From contig JANXBJ010000001.1 of assembly GCA_025057645.1 (NCBI GenBank), positions 368,357-432,356 on the forward strand: 64,000 nucleotides of DNA, written 5' to 3'. The stretch is from Anaerolineales bacterium. Its GTDB lineage: Bacteria > Chloroflexota > Anaerolineae > Anaerolineales > UBA4823. The first letter of the stretch is position 1. The number at the start of each line of letters is the position of its first letter. The notes beneath the pieces are model-generated. The model worked only from the letters and a program-made list of their open reading frames with translations. It was not told the DNA's origin and searched no databases. This document shows, piece after piece, positions 50,474 through 60,181 of this stretch. A program made the translations under genes and the position numbers.

Positions 50474-50992
50474 ATGTTGGATGGAATGGCCTTGAAACAC
50501 TTGTGGTCACCCTGGAGAATGAAGTATATCCAAAACCACCGCCGTAATGCGGCGTGCATTTTTTGTCTGGCCGCAGCCCAGGAGGATGGCGCGGAGAACT
50601 TGATTGTTAGGAGAGGGCACTCCGTCTTTGTTATTCTCAATCGATTCCCATATACGAGTGGTCATCTTATGGTGGTTCCCTATCAGCACACTGCGGAGCT
50701 TGGTGAGCTAACCCCCGCTTGCAGAGGGGAAATCATGGAAGTGGTCACAGAATGCATCGAGGTTCTTAAGCAAGTCTATCGACCGCAGGGGTTCAATTTG
50801 GGGATGAATTTGGGAGAACCGGCCGGAGCAGGCATTGCTGATCATTTGCATATGCACATTGTTCCGCGATGGAGTGGAGATACGAATTTTATGTCTACTG
50901 TGGGGCATGTAAGGGTTTTGCCGGAAGAACTAGAACAGACCTATCGGCGCTTGAGGGAGGCGTGGGAACGGATAGCGGTCGATAAGCGCTGA
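50474..50992 (+). CDS. HIT family hydrolase/phosphorylase (Ap4A-phosphorylase-like)
   Basis: A 172-residue HIT protein. The histidine triad is HLHMH (His124, His126, His128), and a CIFC zinc pair sits at residues 28-31. WSPWRMKYI at the start and the [11 protein letters not shown] strand resemble the actinobacterial Ap4A phosphorylase group. It likely degrades dinucleoside polyphosphates or related nucleotides. Starts at 50474 or 50486 both suit; neither has a clear ribosome binding site, and the ATG follows directly after a T-run. Upstream codons to 50264 overlap xseA and lack conserved sequence. Confidence 0.85.
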   Translation: MLDGMALKHLWSPWRMKYIQNHRRNAACIFCLAAAQEDGAENLIVRRGHSVFVILNRFPYTSGHLMVVPYQHTAELGELTPACRGEIMEVVTECIEVLKQVYRPQGFNLGMNLGEPAGAGIADHLHMHIVPRWSGDTNFMSTVGHVRVLPEELEQTYRRLREAWERIAVDKR

Positions 50993-51073
50993 AAAATGTG
51001 CCGAGACTTGGAAAGCGTAATGTCTCCTAAGAAGAGCTTTTTCTGTTTGGGCAAAGGCAGAAGGGGGGTCTGA

Positions 51074-52282
51074 ATGGAGAGCCAAGGCTGTGAGGCGTTG
51101 ATCCTCAGCGCAGTGCGCACACCAAGCGGCAAGTTTCAGGGAAGTCTGAGTGGTTTTACCGCACCCGAATTAGGGGCGATGGTTGTCAAAGAAGCGGTTA
51201 GGAGAGCCGGGATTAATGAGCCGGGAGAAATTGACGAAGTTCTGATGGGAAATGTCGTTTCGGCCGGTTTGGGACAAAATCCTGCGCGGCAGGCGGCAAT
51301 TTTCGGAGGATTGCCCGAAACCGTCGGCGCAACCACTGTCAACAAGGTCTGTGGCTCCGGATTGAAGGCAGTTATGTTGGCAGCCCAAGCAATCCGTGCC
51401 GGGGATGGCGCTCTTTATGTCTGCGGCGGGATGGAGAGCATGAGTCGCGCCCCATTTCTGGTGAGGGGGCGGAGTGGAGAATTACGCTTTGGACACGTGC
51501 AATTGGTGGACGCTCTGTTGCACGATGGCTTATGGGATGCCTTTGAGAATTGGAGCATGGGTGATGCAGCGGAGTTTATTGCCCAAGAATGGGGAATTTC
51601 GCGCGAGGAAATGGATGAGTTCGCTCTCCAAAGTCACCAAAAGGCTTTCTGGGCTATTGACCAGGGGAAGTTCAAAGCGGAGATTGTGCCGATCGAAATT
51701 AGGTCTCCAAGGGGTGAAACTTGGCTCTTCGACACCGATGAAACGCCGCGTCGGGATACTTCATTAGAGGCCTTAGCAGCGCTCAAGCCGGCCTTCCAGC
51801 CCCATGGCAGGGTCACGGCAGGCAATTCACCAGGTCTCAATGATGGAGCTGCAGCATTGGTGGTGGCTTCCCGGGAGAAAGCTGAGCAGCTAGGAGTCAA
51901 GGGGATGGCACGGATTGTTGGCTATGCTCAGGCTGCGGTGGATCCAAAGCACTTGTTCATTGCACCTGCTAAGGCTATTCCCAAGCTCTTAGCTAGGGTG
52001 GGATGGAGCTTGGCCGAAGTGGATTTGATTGAGCTCAACGAAGCTTTTGCTGCTCAAGTCTTGGCGGATGGGAAGGCATTGGCTAGCATGGGCTGGGATT
52101 GGAAAAAGGTAAATGTGCATGGCGGTGCCATCGCCTTGGGTCATCCTATCGGAGCAAGCGGTGCCAGGATTCTAACAACCCTGCTCTATGCCCTGAAGGA
52201 TCGCGGCCTCAGACGAGGGATTGCTTGTCTTTGTTTGGGCGGTGCGGAGGCGGTAGCCATGGCCGTCGAGTTGCTCGAGTGA
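51074..52282 (+). CDS. Acetyl-CoA C-acetyltransferase (thiolase)
   Basis: A 402-residue biosynthetic-type thiolase. The nucleophile Cys is in NKVCGSGLKAV, the catalytic His in [17 protein letters not shown] and the second Cys in CLCLGGAEA. The HPIGASGAR form is typical of acetoacetyl-CoA thiolase. With the following 3-hydroxyacyl-CoA dehydrogenase it forms a beta-oxidation or reverse pathway pair. It could also supply acetoacetyl-CoA for the mevalonate genes at 29-32 kb. Confidence 0.92.
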   Translation: MESQGCEALILSAVRTPSGKFQGSLSGFTAPELGAMVVKEAVRRAGINEPGEIDEVLMGNVVSAGLGQNPARQAAIFGGLPETVGATTVNKVCGSGLKAVMLAAQAIRAGDGALYVCGGMESMSRAPFLVRGRSGELRFGHVQLVDALLHDGLWDAFENWSMGDAAEFIAQEWGISREEMDEFALQSHQKAFWAIDQGKFKAEIVPIEIRSPRGETWLFDTDETPRRDTSLEALAALKPAFQPHGRVTAGNSPGLNDGAAALVVASREKAEQLGVKGMARIVGYAQAAVDPKHLFIAPAKAIPKLLARVGWSLAEVDLIELNEAFAAQVLADGKALASMGWDWKKVNVHGGAIALGHPIGASGARILTTLLYALKDRGLRRGIACLCLGGAEAVAMAVELLE

Positions 52283-52295
52283 GAGGAGGTCCGAG

Positions 52296-53147
52296 GTGGA
52301 AATCCGCAAGGTGTATGTAATTGGAGCCGGAACGATGGGCAGCGGCATTGCGCAAGTTGCTGCTGTAGCTGGTTATCAGACAACGATTATGGATGTGGTG
52401 CCGGAACAATTGGATAAAGCCAAAGAGAATATTCAGCGTTCGATCGAAAAACTGGTGAGCAAAGGTCAATTGAGCGCCGAGGAAGCGAAGCATGTCGATA
52501 GAATCCGCTATGAAAAAGAGATGAAGTCCATTGGATGCGCCGATTTAGTGATCGAAGCGGTGGTGGAGGACCCGAGTGTAAAACAAGAAGTCTTTCGCCA
52601 GGCCGATGGATTGTGTCCAGAACGTACTATCCTCGCCTCGAATACGTCTTCGATTTCGATCACCAAGATCGCATCCTCGACGCGCCGGCCGCATAAGGTA
52701 ATCGGAATGCACTTTATGAATCCTGTGCCCTTGATGCGCTTGGTGGAAGTGGTTCGTGGGCTTTCTACCTCTGAAGAGACGACTCGGACGGCTCTTGAAG
52801 TGTGTTATCGCATGGGTAAAGAGCCAATTGAAGTTAACGACTCACCCGGCTTCATCTCGAATCGCATTTTATGTCCGATGATCAACGAGGCTATCTTCGC
52901 TGTTCAGGAGGGGGTCGGGACGCCGGAAGCTATTGATGCTGTGATGAAGCTGGGCATGAATCACCCTATGGGTCCTTTAGCGTTGGCTGACTTAATTGGG
53001 TTGGATGTTGTGTTAGCGGTCATGGAAACGCTTCATCGTGACCTTGGGGAGGACAAGTACCGCCCAGCGTATTTATTGCGTAAAATGGTGGCTGCCGGTC
53101 ATTTGGGTCGGAAGACAGGAAGAGGGTTCTATCAGTATGTTTCCTAG
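52296..53147 (+). CDS. hbd: 3-hydroxybutyryl-CoA dehydrogenase
   Basis: A 283-residue enzyme. The NAD-binding start is VIGAGTMGSGIAQVAAVAGY. The catalytic His lies in GMHFMNPVPLMRLVEVVRG and the C-terminal domain has NRILCPMINEA and GLDVVLAVMETL. It interconverts 3-hydroxyacyl-CoA and 3-oxoacyl-CoA. It follows the thiolase by 13 bases and has a GTG start behind GAGGAGGT. The next gene begins inside its last codons. Confidence 0.92.
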   Translation: MEIRKVYVIGAGTMGSGIAQVAAVAGYQTTIMDVVPEQLDKAKENIQRSIEKLVSKGQLSAEEAKHVDRIRYEKEMKSIGCADLVIEAVVEDPSVKQEVFRQADGLCPERTILASNTSSISITKIASSTRRPHKVIGMHFMNPVPLMRLVEVVRGLSTSEETTRTALEVCYRMGKEPIEVNDSPGFISNRILCPMINEAIFAVQEGVGTPEAIDAVMKLGMNHPMGPLALADLIGLDVVLAVMETLHRDLGEDKYRPAYLLRKMVAAGHLGRKTGRGFYQYVS

Positions 53148-54756
53148 CGACGAAGTATATGATTTTGTGGTGATTGGCTCCGGGTTTGGTGGAAGCGTTT
53201 CGGCAATGCGTTTGGCGGAGAAGGGCTACCGCGTTTTAGTAATCGAACGGGGTAAGCGGTATGAAGATCAGGATTTTGCCAACACGAATTGGAAGTTTTG
53301 GAAGTATCTTTGGTTACCGGCTTTACGTTGCTTCGGGATTCTGCAGCTCAGCTTCTTCAAGGATGTTTTTGTTCTGCACGGAAGCGGGGTAGGGGGCGGA
53401 AGCCTTGGGTATGCCAATGTGCTGATGGAGCCCGATGACCGACTGTTCGAGAATCCGGCTTGGCGGGAGTTGGCCGATTGGAAAACTGTTCTCAAGCCCT
53501 ACTACCAAGTGGCTAAGCGGATGCTGGGAGTCAGCCCAAATCCCAAACTTTGGCATGCCGATCAGATTCTTAAAGAAATTGCGATGGAACTCGGCAGGGA
53601 AACTACGTTTCGTCCTACGGAAGTAGGGGTCCTGTTCGGGGAGAGCATTGGTGTTGCGGAAGATCAGGAGGTGGAGGATCCCTATTTCGGGGGGGAGGGC
53701 CCGAAACGGCGCACCTGTAAGCACTGTGGAGCCTGTATGGTGGGATGTCGCCATAACGCCAAGAACACCCTAGTCAAGAACTATCTCTGGTTTGCTGAGA
53801 AGTATGGAGCTAAGGTCCTTCCAGAGAGTCAAGTTGTCGATATTCGCCCCGTGAGTGGACCGGAGCCAGCGCGATATCGCCTAACGGTGAAGTCTTCGAC
53901 GCGCTTTTGGAAGCCTCCTTGGCAGCTTCTATGCACAAACGTGGTTGTCTCGGCGGGGACGATAGGTACACTGGAGCTGCTCTTGCGGTGTCGCGAGCGC
54001 CCCAACTCCCTGCCAAACCTCTCCCCCCGACTAGGCGAGAACGTGCGCACGAATAGCGAGTCCTTGCTCGGAGCGGTGAGCCGCACTCGAGAGTTCGATT
54101 ACTCACAAGGCATTGCGATCACTTCGGTCTTTCAAGCAGACGCAGTGACAGCTATCGAACCCGTACGTTATCCGGCGGGCTCTTCTCTAATGCGTTTTCT
54201 CAGCGCTCCACTGGTGAGCGGTCAGAAATCGTTGGCCTTTCGTCTCTTGGAGAGCATCTGGCTTCTTCTTGCTCATCCGGTCGAGACTTTGCGATCCTAT
54301 GTTCTGCCGGGTTGGGCGAGACGAACTACGATTCTCCTCATTATGCAAACCGAAGATACTCGCTTGCGCCTAAAGCTGGGCAGACACCTCTTCACGGGTT
54401 TTCGCAAAGGACTTGTTTCGGACACTGCCGGAGAAAAGGTGCGAGGGGTGAGCCCCATAGGAGAATGGGTCACCCGCCGTTTTGCCGAAAAGGCAAACGC
54501 TGCGCCGGCCGGAGCCATCAACGAGAGTCTGCTCGATACTCCGATGACGGCCCACCTCTTAGGGGGAGTGCCTTTTGGCAGGGATAGCGAAGAGGGGGTA
54601 ATTGGGCTGGACTTTCAGGTTCATGGATACCCGGGGTTATACGTGGTCGATGGCTCTGTCGTACCAGCAAATCCGGGTGTGAACCCCAGCCTGACGATCG
54701 CAGCCTTAGCAGAGTACGCTATGGCACAAATTCCTCCGAAGGAAGAAGCTCATTGA
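53137..54756 (+). CDS. GMC-family FAD-dependent oxidoreductase with Cys cluster
   Basis: A 539-residue flavoprotein. FAD binding starts with DFVVIGSGFGGSVSAMRL, and GSGVGGGSLGYANVL is the second conserved loop. The C-terminal part ends VVDGSVVPANPGVNPSLTI, the GMC catalytic region. Cys194, Cys197, Cys200 and Cys204 form a C-x2-C-x2-C-x3-C pattern in RTCKHCGACMVGCRHNAKN, as in the cholesterol-oxidase-like group; whether this holds an iron-sulfur cluster is open. It would oxidise an alcohol or sterol-like substrate. The ATG at 53137 overlaps the dehydrogenase stop; the longer frame from 53038 lies inside hbd. Confidence 0.85.
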   Translation: MFPSDEVYDFVVIGSGFGGSVSAMRLAEKGYRVLVIERGKRYEDQDFANTNWKFWKYLWLPALRCFGILQLSFFKDVFVLHGSGVGGGSLGYANVLMEPDDRLFENPAWRELADWKTVLKPYYQVAKRMLGVSPNPKLWHADQILKEIAMELGRETTFRPTEVGVLFGESIGVAEDQEVEDPYFGGEGPKRRTCKHCGACMVGCRHNAKNTLVKNYLWFAEKYGAKVLPESQVVDIRPVSGPEPARYRLTVKSSTRFWKPPWQLLCTNVVVSAGTIGTLELLLRCRERPNSLPNLSPRLGENVRTNSESLLGAVSRTREFDYSQGIAITSVFQADAVTAIEPVRYPAGSSLMRFLSAPLVSGQKSLAFRLLESIWLLLAHPVETLRSYVLPGWARRTTILLIMQTEDTRLRLKLGRHLFTGFRKGLVSDTAGEKVRGVSPIGEWVTRRFAEKANAAPAGAINESLLDTPMTAHLLGGVPFGRDSEEGVIGLDFQVHGYPGLYVVDGSVVPANPGVNPSLTIAALAEYAMAQIPPKEEAH

Positions 54757-54926
54757 TAGGGGTAGTGTGGTAGGTGGGCGTGCTCATCGACCAATCTCGG
54801 CCGTTAGAAACACGTAAGGCTTCCAAAAGAGCCTAGTCGGAGATGCCTCCGGCTGCGTGATAAGCAGGATGGCAGACGTCCCATCGGTCCTGCCAGAAGA
54901 GGGAGATGTCAGCGCCCTTTAGTAGC

Positions 54927-55373
54927 CTAGCCTTGGAAACCGCTGCTAAGAATGTAATTCTCCAACCCGCGAATTTCACTTTCTCGGCTGCGTATTGCGG
55001 CTTCCATCACATCCCTCAATGAGATGAGCCCCACCATTTGGTTGTTTTCGACCACGGGTAGATGGCGAATGTGAAACTGTTTCATCAGCGCCATGCACTG
55101 GTCAACAGTTGTTTCCGGCGTAACGGTGACCATTTTCTGGACCATGACCTCGCGAATTGGGGTGTCTTTGGCGCATCGGCCTTGGAGTTCTCCCTTGCGG
55201 GCGTAATCGCGCTCAGTGAAGATACCCACCACTCTGTCGTCTTCCATGACCATGACTGCACCAACGTTGGCCTCTGCCATTACCCTGAGCGCATCGAGGA
55301 CTGTGGCGTTGGATGCGACGCTGTGATGAGGACGCTTTCCAATTGACTCGAGCAGGGCTTTTACAGTGTTCAT
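54927..55373 (-). CDS. CBS domain pair protein
   Basis: A 148-residue protein made of two CBS domains. The first holds VGIFTERDYARKG and the second TVDQCMALMKQFHIRHLPVV followed by GLISLRDVMEA. CBS pairs bind adenine nucleotides and report energy state. There is no attached enzyme domain, so it may regulate a partner. The ATG at 55373 has AGGAG 8 bases upstream; a GTG at 55379 is in frame. It follows gatB on the same strand by 30 bases. Confidence 0.88.
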   Translation of the reverse strand: MNTVKALLESIGKRPHHSVASNATVLDALRVMAEANVGAVMVMEDDRVVGIFTERDYARKGELQGRCAKDTPIREVMVQKMVTVTPETTVDQCMALMKQFHIRHLPVVENNQMVGLISLRDVMEAAIRSRESEIRGLENYILSSGFQG

Positions 55374-55403
55374 GGGCACATCTCCTGGCTTGCGTTTTGA
55401 AAT

Positions 55404-56846
55404 TCACTTTTGGTTTAGGTATTTCTCCAAAATCGAACGCGTCAGTTGTGCGTCTGCTTTGCCCTGAGTTTGTTTCATCACTTGGCCGACGAACCAGCCC
55501 AACAAACCGCTTTTCCCCTTGCGATAGCTTTCTACTTGGACGGGATTCTCCACAAGGAGTTGCTGAATGAGTGTCTCTAGCATGTCGGCATCGTTCATTT
55601 TGGCCAAGCCCTCTTCGGACACAATAGCTGCCGGTTCTTTTCCGCAGTTCTGTACTTTATCTAGCAGGGCTTTCCCGGTAGAAATGTTTATGACGCTCTC
55701 ATCAACCATGCGGATAATCTGGGCCAAATAGGGGGGTGTGATCTTTAGTTCTGCTGCAGAGACGCCGAGCTCGTTGATTATGCGCAGCACGTCATTGATG
55801 ATCCAATTGGAGACGCGCTTCGGGTCTCCTTGATATGCTTGAAGTGTTGCTTCGTAGTATTCAGATAGCGAACGCTCGGAGGTGAGGATATCTGCATCGT
55901 AGATCGGCAATCCGTATTCCTTGACGAAGCGAGCGCGTCGCTGAAGGGGGAGTTCTGGCAGGGTGCTCAACACAGCCGCTTTCCACGCCTCATCGATCTG
56001 GAGTGAGAGCAGGTCGGGTTCACGAAAATAACGATAATCGGCCTCGGTTTCTTTCGAGCGCATTTTGCGCAAGATGCTGCGGTCTTCGTCCCATTCTAGA
56101 GTCCAGGCTTCGATAGGGTTGCCTGCCTCGACCTCGCGGATTTGGCGTTGAATTTCCGTTTGGATGGCCTCGCGAATGGCGACAATCGAATTTAGGTTTT
56201 TGATTTCGGTCTTGGGATTCAGCACCTCGGCACCTTTGGGCCGAATCGAGACGTTTGCATCGCAGCGCAGGTGACCCTTTTCCATGTCTGCTTCGGAGAT
56301 GCCGATCCAGCGCAGCAATTGGCGCAGGCGGATGATGTACTGGGCGGCTTCGTCTGCGGAGTGCAGGTCGGGTCCGGTGACCATTTCCACTAGAGGGACG
56401 CCACAGCGGTTAAAGTCGATGAGCCGCCGCCCAAAGTCGTGTTTGGTTTTCCCAGCGTCTTCCTCCAGATGAAGTTTCTGAATGGTGACCTTGCGCTCCG
56501 AACCGTCCGGCATAGGAAAGACAAGATAGCCACCGCGAGCAATCGGCATGTTGTACTGACTGATTTGGTAACCTTTGGGGAGATCGGGGTAGAAGTAGTT
56601 CTTCCGATCGAAATAGGAAATCGGCTGAATTTCGGCATTCATAGCTGCAGCGAGGAGCATGGCTTTTTCCACGGCGGCCTTATTTAGAACGGGTAGGACT
56701 CCGGGCATACCGGTACAGACCGGGCAAATGTTGGTATTCGGCGGGTCGTTCCACGAATCCGCTTTGCAGGGACAAAAGATTTTGGTCTGTGTGTTGAGTT
56801 GGATGTGCGTTTCCAGTCCGATTACCGCTTCGTATTCTGGAGACAT
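55404..56846 (-). CDS. gatB: Asp-tRNA(Asn)/Glu-tRNA(Gln) amidotransferase subunit B
   Basis: A 480-residue subunit. The N-terminal kinase part has GLETHIQLNTQTKIFC and ICPVCTGMPGVLPVLN with zinc-binding cysteines. The C-terminal YqeY-like tail includes GWFVGQVMKQTQGKADAQL. GatB activates the misacylated tRNA by phosphorylation before amidation. It lies downstream of gatC and gatA on the minus strand. Confidence 0.95.
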   Translation of the reverse strand: MSPEYEAVIGLETHIQLNTQTKIFCPCKADSWNDPPNTNICPVCTGMPGVLPVLNKAAVEKAMLLAAAMNAEIQPISYFDRKNYFYPDLPKGYQISQYNMPIARGGYLVFPMPDGSERKVTIQKLHLEEDAGKTKHDFGRRLIDFNRCGVPLVEMVTGPDLHSADEAAQYIIRLRQLLRWIGISEADMEKGHLRCDANVSIRPKGAEVLNPKTEIKNLNSIVAIREAIQTEIQRQIREVEAGNPIEAWTLEWDEDRSILRKMRSKETEADYRYFREPDLLSLQIDEAWKAAVLSTLPELPLQRRARFVKEYGLPIYDADILTSERSLSEYYEATLQAYQGDPKRVSNWIINDVLRIINELGVSAAELKITPPYLAQIIRMVDESVINISTGKALLDKVQNCGKEPAAIVSEEGLAKMNDADMLETLIQQLLVENPVQVESYRKGKSGLLGWFVGQVMKQTQGKADAQLTRSILEKYLNQK

Positions 56847-56876
56847 TCTTCTTCCCTCTCTATTGGGAAGACTTGC

Positions 56877-58463
56877 TCACGTACTCCGAAGGATAGGTGG
56901 AATGCGCTTGCGCCACTGATCGGTTTCGGTGGCAATTTCGTAGTTACGTGCCAAACGCAAGAGCAAGGCCTCGGAAAAGTCCGACCCGATTAGTTGCGCG
57001 CCGTAGGGCAATCCCTCGGGGTCAAAGCCACAAGGGAAAGAGATTGCAGGGATGCCGGCATGGTTGGCAGCGACCGTGAGCTGATCGGCAAATTGCATTA
57101 AGACCGAGTCGCCGTAAACTTGGGCGATGGGAAAGGCGGTGGTGGGTGTGGTTGGGGTTAGGAGGGCGTGGAGCCTATATCTGCCCTCGGGGTTGAAAAT
57201 TGTCTCGAAATCGCGGCGGATCAGACTGCGCACGCGCAGCGCCCTCATGTAATATTGCTCGCTATATTGAGCGGCGCTGACATACATCCCCATCAGAATG
57301 CGCAGTTTGGGCTGCAAGCCAAACCCTTCGCCGCGCGTCTTGCGATACATCTCATGCAGGTCATGCACCGGTTGCTGAGTGCGATAGCCATATTTGACAC
57401 CGTCATAGCGGTGCAGGTTGGAGGCTGCTTCCACCCGTGAGATGACAAAATAGGCCGGTATGCCATATTTGGTATGGGGCATCGGGACGTCTTCAATGAT
57501 ATCGGCGCCCATTTCCGCCAATCTGCCGGCAACGCGGTAGATGGCTTGCTTGTAATCCTCTGGGATTGGCTGTTGCTCTAACTCGCCGCTTTCGGCAGCG
57601 ACATAGGTGAGGCGAAAATAATCCGGCGATAAGCCAACGCGCAAACCTTTGATGGGCTTTTCCAAATCGGCGACATAGTCGGGGACGGGGAGGTTAGCTG
57701 CGGTTGAGTCATGGGGGTCGGCGCCGCTCATCACTTGCAACAATAGCGCAGCATCGCTGACGTTGCGCGCTAGGGGTCCGGGGCAATCCAGGGAGGAGCC
57801 AAAGGCGATCAAGCCATAGCGTGAGACGCGCCCGTAGGTCGGTTTGACACCGACCACGCCACAGAAGGCGGCTGGCTGGCGGATTGATCCAGCCGTGTCA
57901 GTGCCGATCGAGAGACAGCCTTCGCCGGCGGCGACTGCGGCTGCGCTGCCGCCCGAAGAACCGCCCGGCACTCTGGATGTGTTCCACGGGTTGCGCGGGC
58001 TGGGTTGGTAGGCACTGGATTCGTTGGATGAGCCAAAGGTAAACTCATCGAGATTGACTTTCCCTAACATGATTCCGCCAGCCTGCTCTGCGCGTGCCAC
58101 CGGCGTGGCAGTATAGGGGGCGACAAAGTTGGAGAGGATTTTGGAGCCCGCCGTCGAGAGAGTGCCTTCGACACAAAAAATGTCTTTGACGGTGAAGGGA
58201 ACACCAGCTAAGGGTCCGACTTCTTCACCGGCTTGGATAGCTCGGTCGATCTGTTGGGCTTGGCGGCGGGCGCGTTCAGCAGTTAGGGTGATAAAGGCGT
58301 GCACTTTATTGGGTTCGGCGTCTCTGTCGCCGTCTAATTGCCCGGGGAGACCATCCACGGCAGCAATGCGCTTCAGCGTGCTTTCTAGGACCTCGCAAGC
58401 GGAAACCTGCTTGCACTTAATCATCCGCACGAGTTGATAAGCAGCGTAGTCGCACAAGTCCAT
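56877..58463 (-). CDS. gatA: Asp-tRNA(Asn)/Glu-tRNA(Gln) amidotransferase subunit A
   Basis: A 528-residue amidase. The catalytic Ser-cisSer-Lys set is seen in VPFTVKDIF (Lys), GGSSGGSAAAVAAG and GTDTAGSIRQPAAFCGVVG. It releases ammonia from glutamine for GatB. It is about 40 residues longer than the usual GatA, with an insert around residues 60-75 of the N-terminal helical part and another near the YVAAESGELEQQPIPED stretch. It follows gatC by 3 bases. Confidence 0.95.
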   Translation of the reverse strand: MDLCDYAAYQLVRMIKCKQVSACEVLESTLKRIAAVDGLPGQLDGDRDAEPNKVHAFITLTAERARRQAQQIDRAIQAGEEVGPLAGVPFTVKDIFCVEGTLSTAGSKILSNFVAPYTATPVARAEQAGGIMLGKVNLDEFTFGSSNESSAYQPSPRNPWNTSRVPGGSSGGSAAAVAAGEGCLSIGTDTAGSIRQPAAFCGVVGVKPTYGRVSRYGLIAFGSSLDCPGPLARNVSDAALLLQVMSGADPHDSTAANLPVPDYVADLEKPIKGLRVGLSPDYFRLTYVAAESGELEQQPIPEDYKQAIYRVAGRLAEMGADIIEDVPMPHTKYGIPAYFVISRVEAASNLHRYDGVKYGYRTQQPVHDLHEMYRKTRGEGFGLQPKLRILMGMYVSAAQYSEQYYMRALRVRSLIRRDFETIFNPEGRYRLHALLTPTTPTTAFPIAQVYGDSVLMQFADQLTVAANHAGIPAISFPCGFDPEGLPYGAQLIGSDFSEALLLRLARNYEIATETDQWRKRIPPILRST

Positions 58464-58466
58464 AAC

Positions 58467-58778
58467 TCATTCCAAGTCTTGATGGGGAATCTCGGGCACC
58501 ACCACGTATCGCTCTTCGAGTTCCGGTGCTTGTTTGAGGATTGTTTCGACATGGGAGCTGGGAATCCACTCATCGTTGCGGAGGGGAGGGCGGATTTCGC
58601 GTGGGTAATTGATGCCATGGAGTGCAGGTGGAATGTCCGGGTCTAGTGGCACGGCTACCAATTCCTGCAAGGCTCTAAGTTGGTTGTTGAGTTCCCGGCG
58701 CAGGTACTCGGCTTCGTGAGGGGAAAGCTCCAGAGCAGCCAATTCGACAAGGTGGTCGAACAATTCGGGCGTGATCAT
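58467..58778 (-). CDS. gatC: Asp-tRNA(Asn)/Glu-tRNA(Gln) amidotransferase subunit C
   Basis: A 103-residue subunit that wraps around GatA and GatB. LVELAALELSPHEAEYLRRE at the N-terminus and IREIRPPLRNDEW-type sequence later (PREIRPPLRNDEW) are typical. It is the first gene of the gatCAB operon. The genome therefore uses the indirect route for Gln-tRNA and/or Asn-tRNA. Confidence 0.92.
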   Translation of the reverse strand: MITPELFDHLVELAALELSPHEAEYLRRELNNQLRALQELVAVPLDPDIPPALHGINYPREIRPPLRNDEWIPSSHVETILKQAPELEERYVVVPEIPHQDLE

Positions 58779-58929
58779 GCGCAGGGCCTCTCCTTTCCTG
58801 AGAAGAGTATATCCTAGTTTTTAATCCTGTCAATGCATAGGGTCTGTATCATCAGCAATCGAGCTCAATATGGGTTCTATAGACCGCTTCTTGGGTGACT
58901 TGCCTTATCCAAGCCGATCGAAGTATCCG

Positions 58930-58938
58930 TGCTATAAT
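58930..58938 (+). promoter_or_regulatory. Extended -10 promoter of the acyl-CoA dehydrogenase gene
   Basis: TGCTATAAT is a perfect extended -10, 42 bases before the ATG. GAGGAGG precedes the start. No clear -35. It is divergent from gatC. Confidence 0.6.
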
Positions 58939-58980
58939 CCTTTCCATGGGAATTGCCTCTAGCTGTTCGAGGAGGACGAG

Positions 58981-60150
58981 ATGTTGGAGAGTTTGCTTTT
59001 CCCATTTACAGAGGAACACGAAATGATTCGTCAGACGGCGCGCGATTTCGCTCAAAACGAGATTGCTCCCATCGCTTCCGAGTTTGATGAAAGCGGCGAA
59101 TTTCCTATGGAGACAATTCGTAAGATGGGGGAATTAGGATTCATGGGGATCGAAGTACCTGAAGAATACGGCGGGGCGGGGATGGACACTCTGGCTTACG
59201 TATTAGCTCTGGAAGAAATCTGTAAAGTCGACGCAGCCCACGGGACAATTATGTCGGTCAATAACTCCTTGTTCTGTTATGGGATTCTCAGGTACGGCAC
59301 CGAAGAACAAAAGCAGCGCTTTGTGAAACCGGTTGCCTCAGGCAAGGCGATCGGAGCCTATGCACTTACCGAGCCGACTTCTGGGTCGGATGCTAGCAAC
59401 ATGCGTACTCGCGCCGTCCGCCGAGGAGATAGATATTTTCTTAATGGGCGCAAATCGTGGGTGACTAGTGGGCCGGTAGCGGATTATGTTGTGGTATTTG
59501 CAATGACCGATCCTGAGAAAAAGCACCACGGCATTACTGCTTTCTTAGTCGATGCGAAGGCGCCGGGCTTGATTCGAGGCAAGAAGGAACCTAAATTGGG
59601 CATCCGCGCTTCGGCCACCAGCGAGCTGCTGTTTGAGAACTGTGAAGTGCCTGTCGAGAACCGCCTCGGAGAAGAGGGCGAAGGCTTTAAGATTGCTATG
59701 TCTGTTTTGGATGCCGGGCGTATTGGCATCGCAGCACAAGCCTTGGGGATCGCTGAGGCGGCTTATGAAGCGAGCTTGAAGTATGCTACGGAGCGTGAAG
59801 CCTTTGGACAGAAAATCGCTGCCTTTCAAGGGATTTCCTTCAAACTGGCGGACATGAAGACGCGTATTGAGGCTTCACGCCTGTTGACCTATCATGCTGC
59901 GCTAGCCAAAGAGCGCTCGAAGAGCACTGGGGAACGTTTTACCCTAGAGGCTTCAATGGCCAAGTTGTTTTCTTCGGAAACTGCTATGTTTGTCACCCAT
60001 GCGGCGGTGCAGATTCACGGCGGCATGGGCTATAGTCGCGAGCTGCCCATCGAACGCTATTTTCGAGATGCAAAGATTACCGAAATCTATGAAGGGACTA
60101 GCGAAATCCAACGGCTGGTGATCGCTCGATTGGAGAGTGGCTTACACTAA
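58981..60150 (+). CDS. Acyl-CoA dehydrogenase
   Basis: A 389-residue flavoprotein. YALTEPTSGSDASNM binds the flavin and substrate, and AVQIHGGMGYSRELPIER and KITEIYEGTSEIQRLVIA hold the C-terminal signatures, the latter with the catalytic Glu in IYEGTSE. It oxidises acyl-CoA to enoyl-CoA and passes electrons to an electron-transfer flavoprotein. Butyryl-CoA or other short to medium chains are likely given the catalytic Glu position. A strong GGAGG-type site and an extended -10 precede it. Confidence 0.93.
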   Translation: MLESLLFPFTEEHEMIRQTARDFAQNEIAPIASEFDESGEFPMETIRKMGELGFMGIEVPEEYGGAGMDTLAYVLALEEICKVDAAHGTIMSVNNSLFCYGILRYGTEEQKQRFVKPVASGKAIGAYALTEPTSGSDASNMRTRAVRRGDRYFLNGRKSWVTSGPVADYVVVFAMTDPEKKHHGITAFLVDAKAPGLIRGKKEPKLGIRASATSELLFENCEVPVENRLGEEGEGFKIAMSVLDAGRIGIAAQALGIAEAAYEASLKYATEREAFGQKIAAFQGISFKLADMKTRIEASRLLTYHAALAKERSKSTGERFTLEASMAKLFSSETAMFVTHAAVQIHGGMGYSRELPIERYFRDAKITEIYEGTSEIQRLVIARLESGLH

Positions 60151-60181
60151 GCAACCGATCTCATTGCATTCGGCAGGGGAG

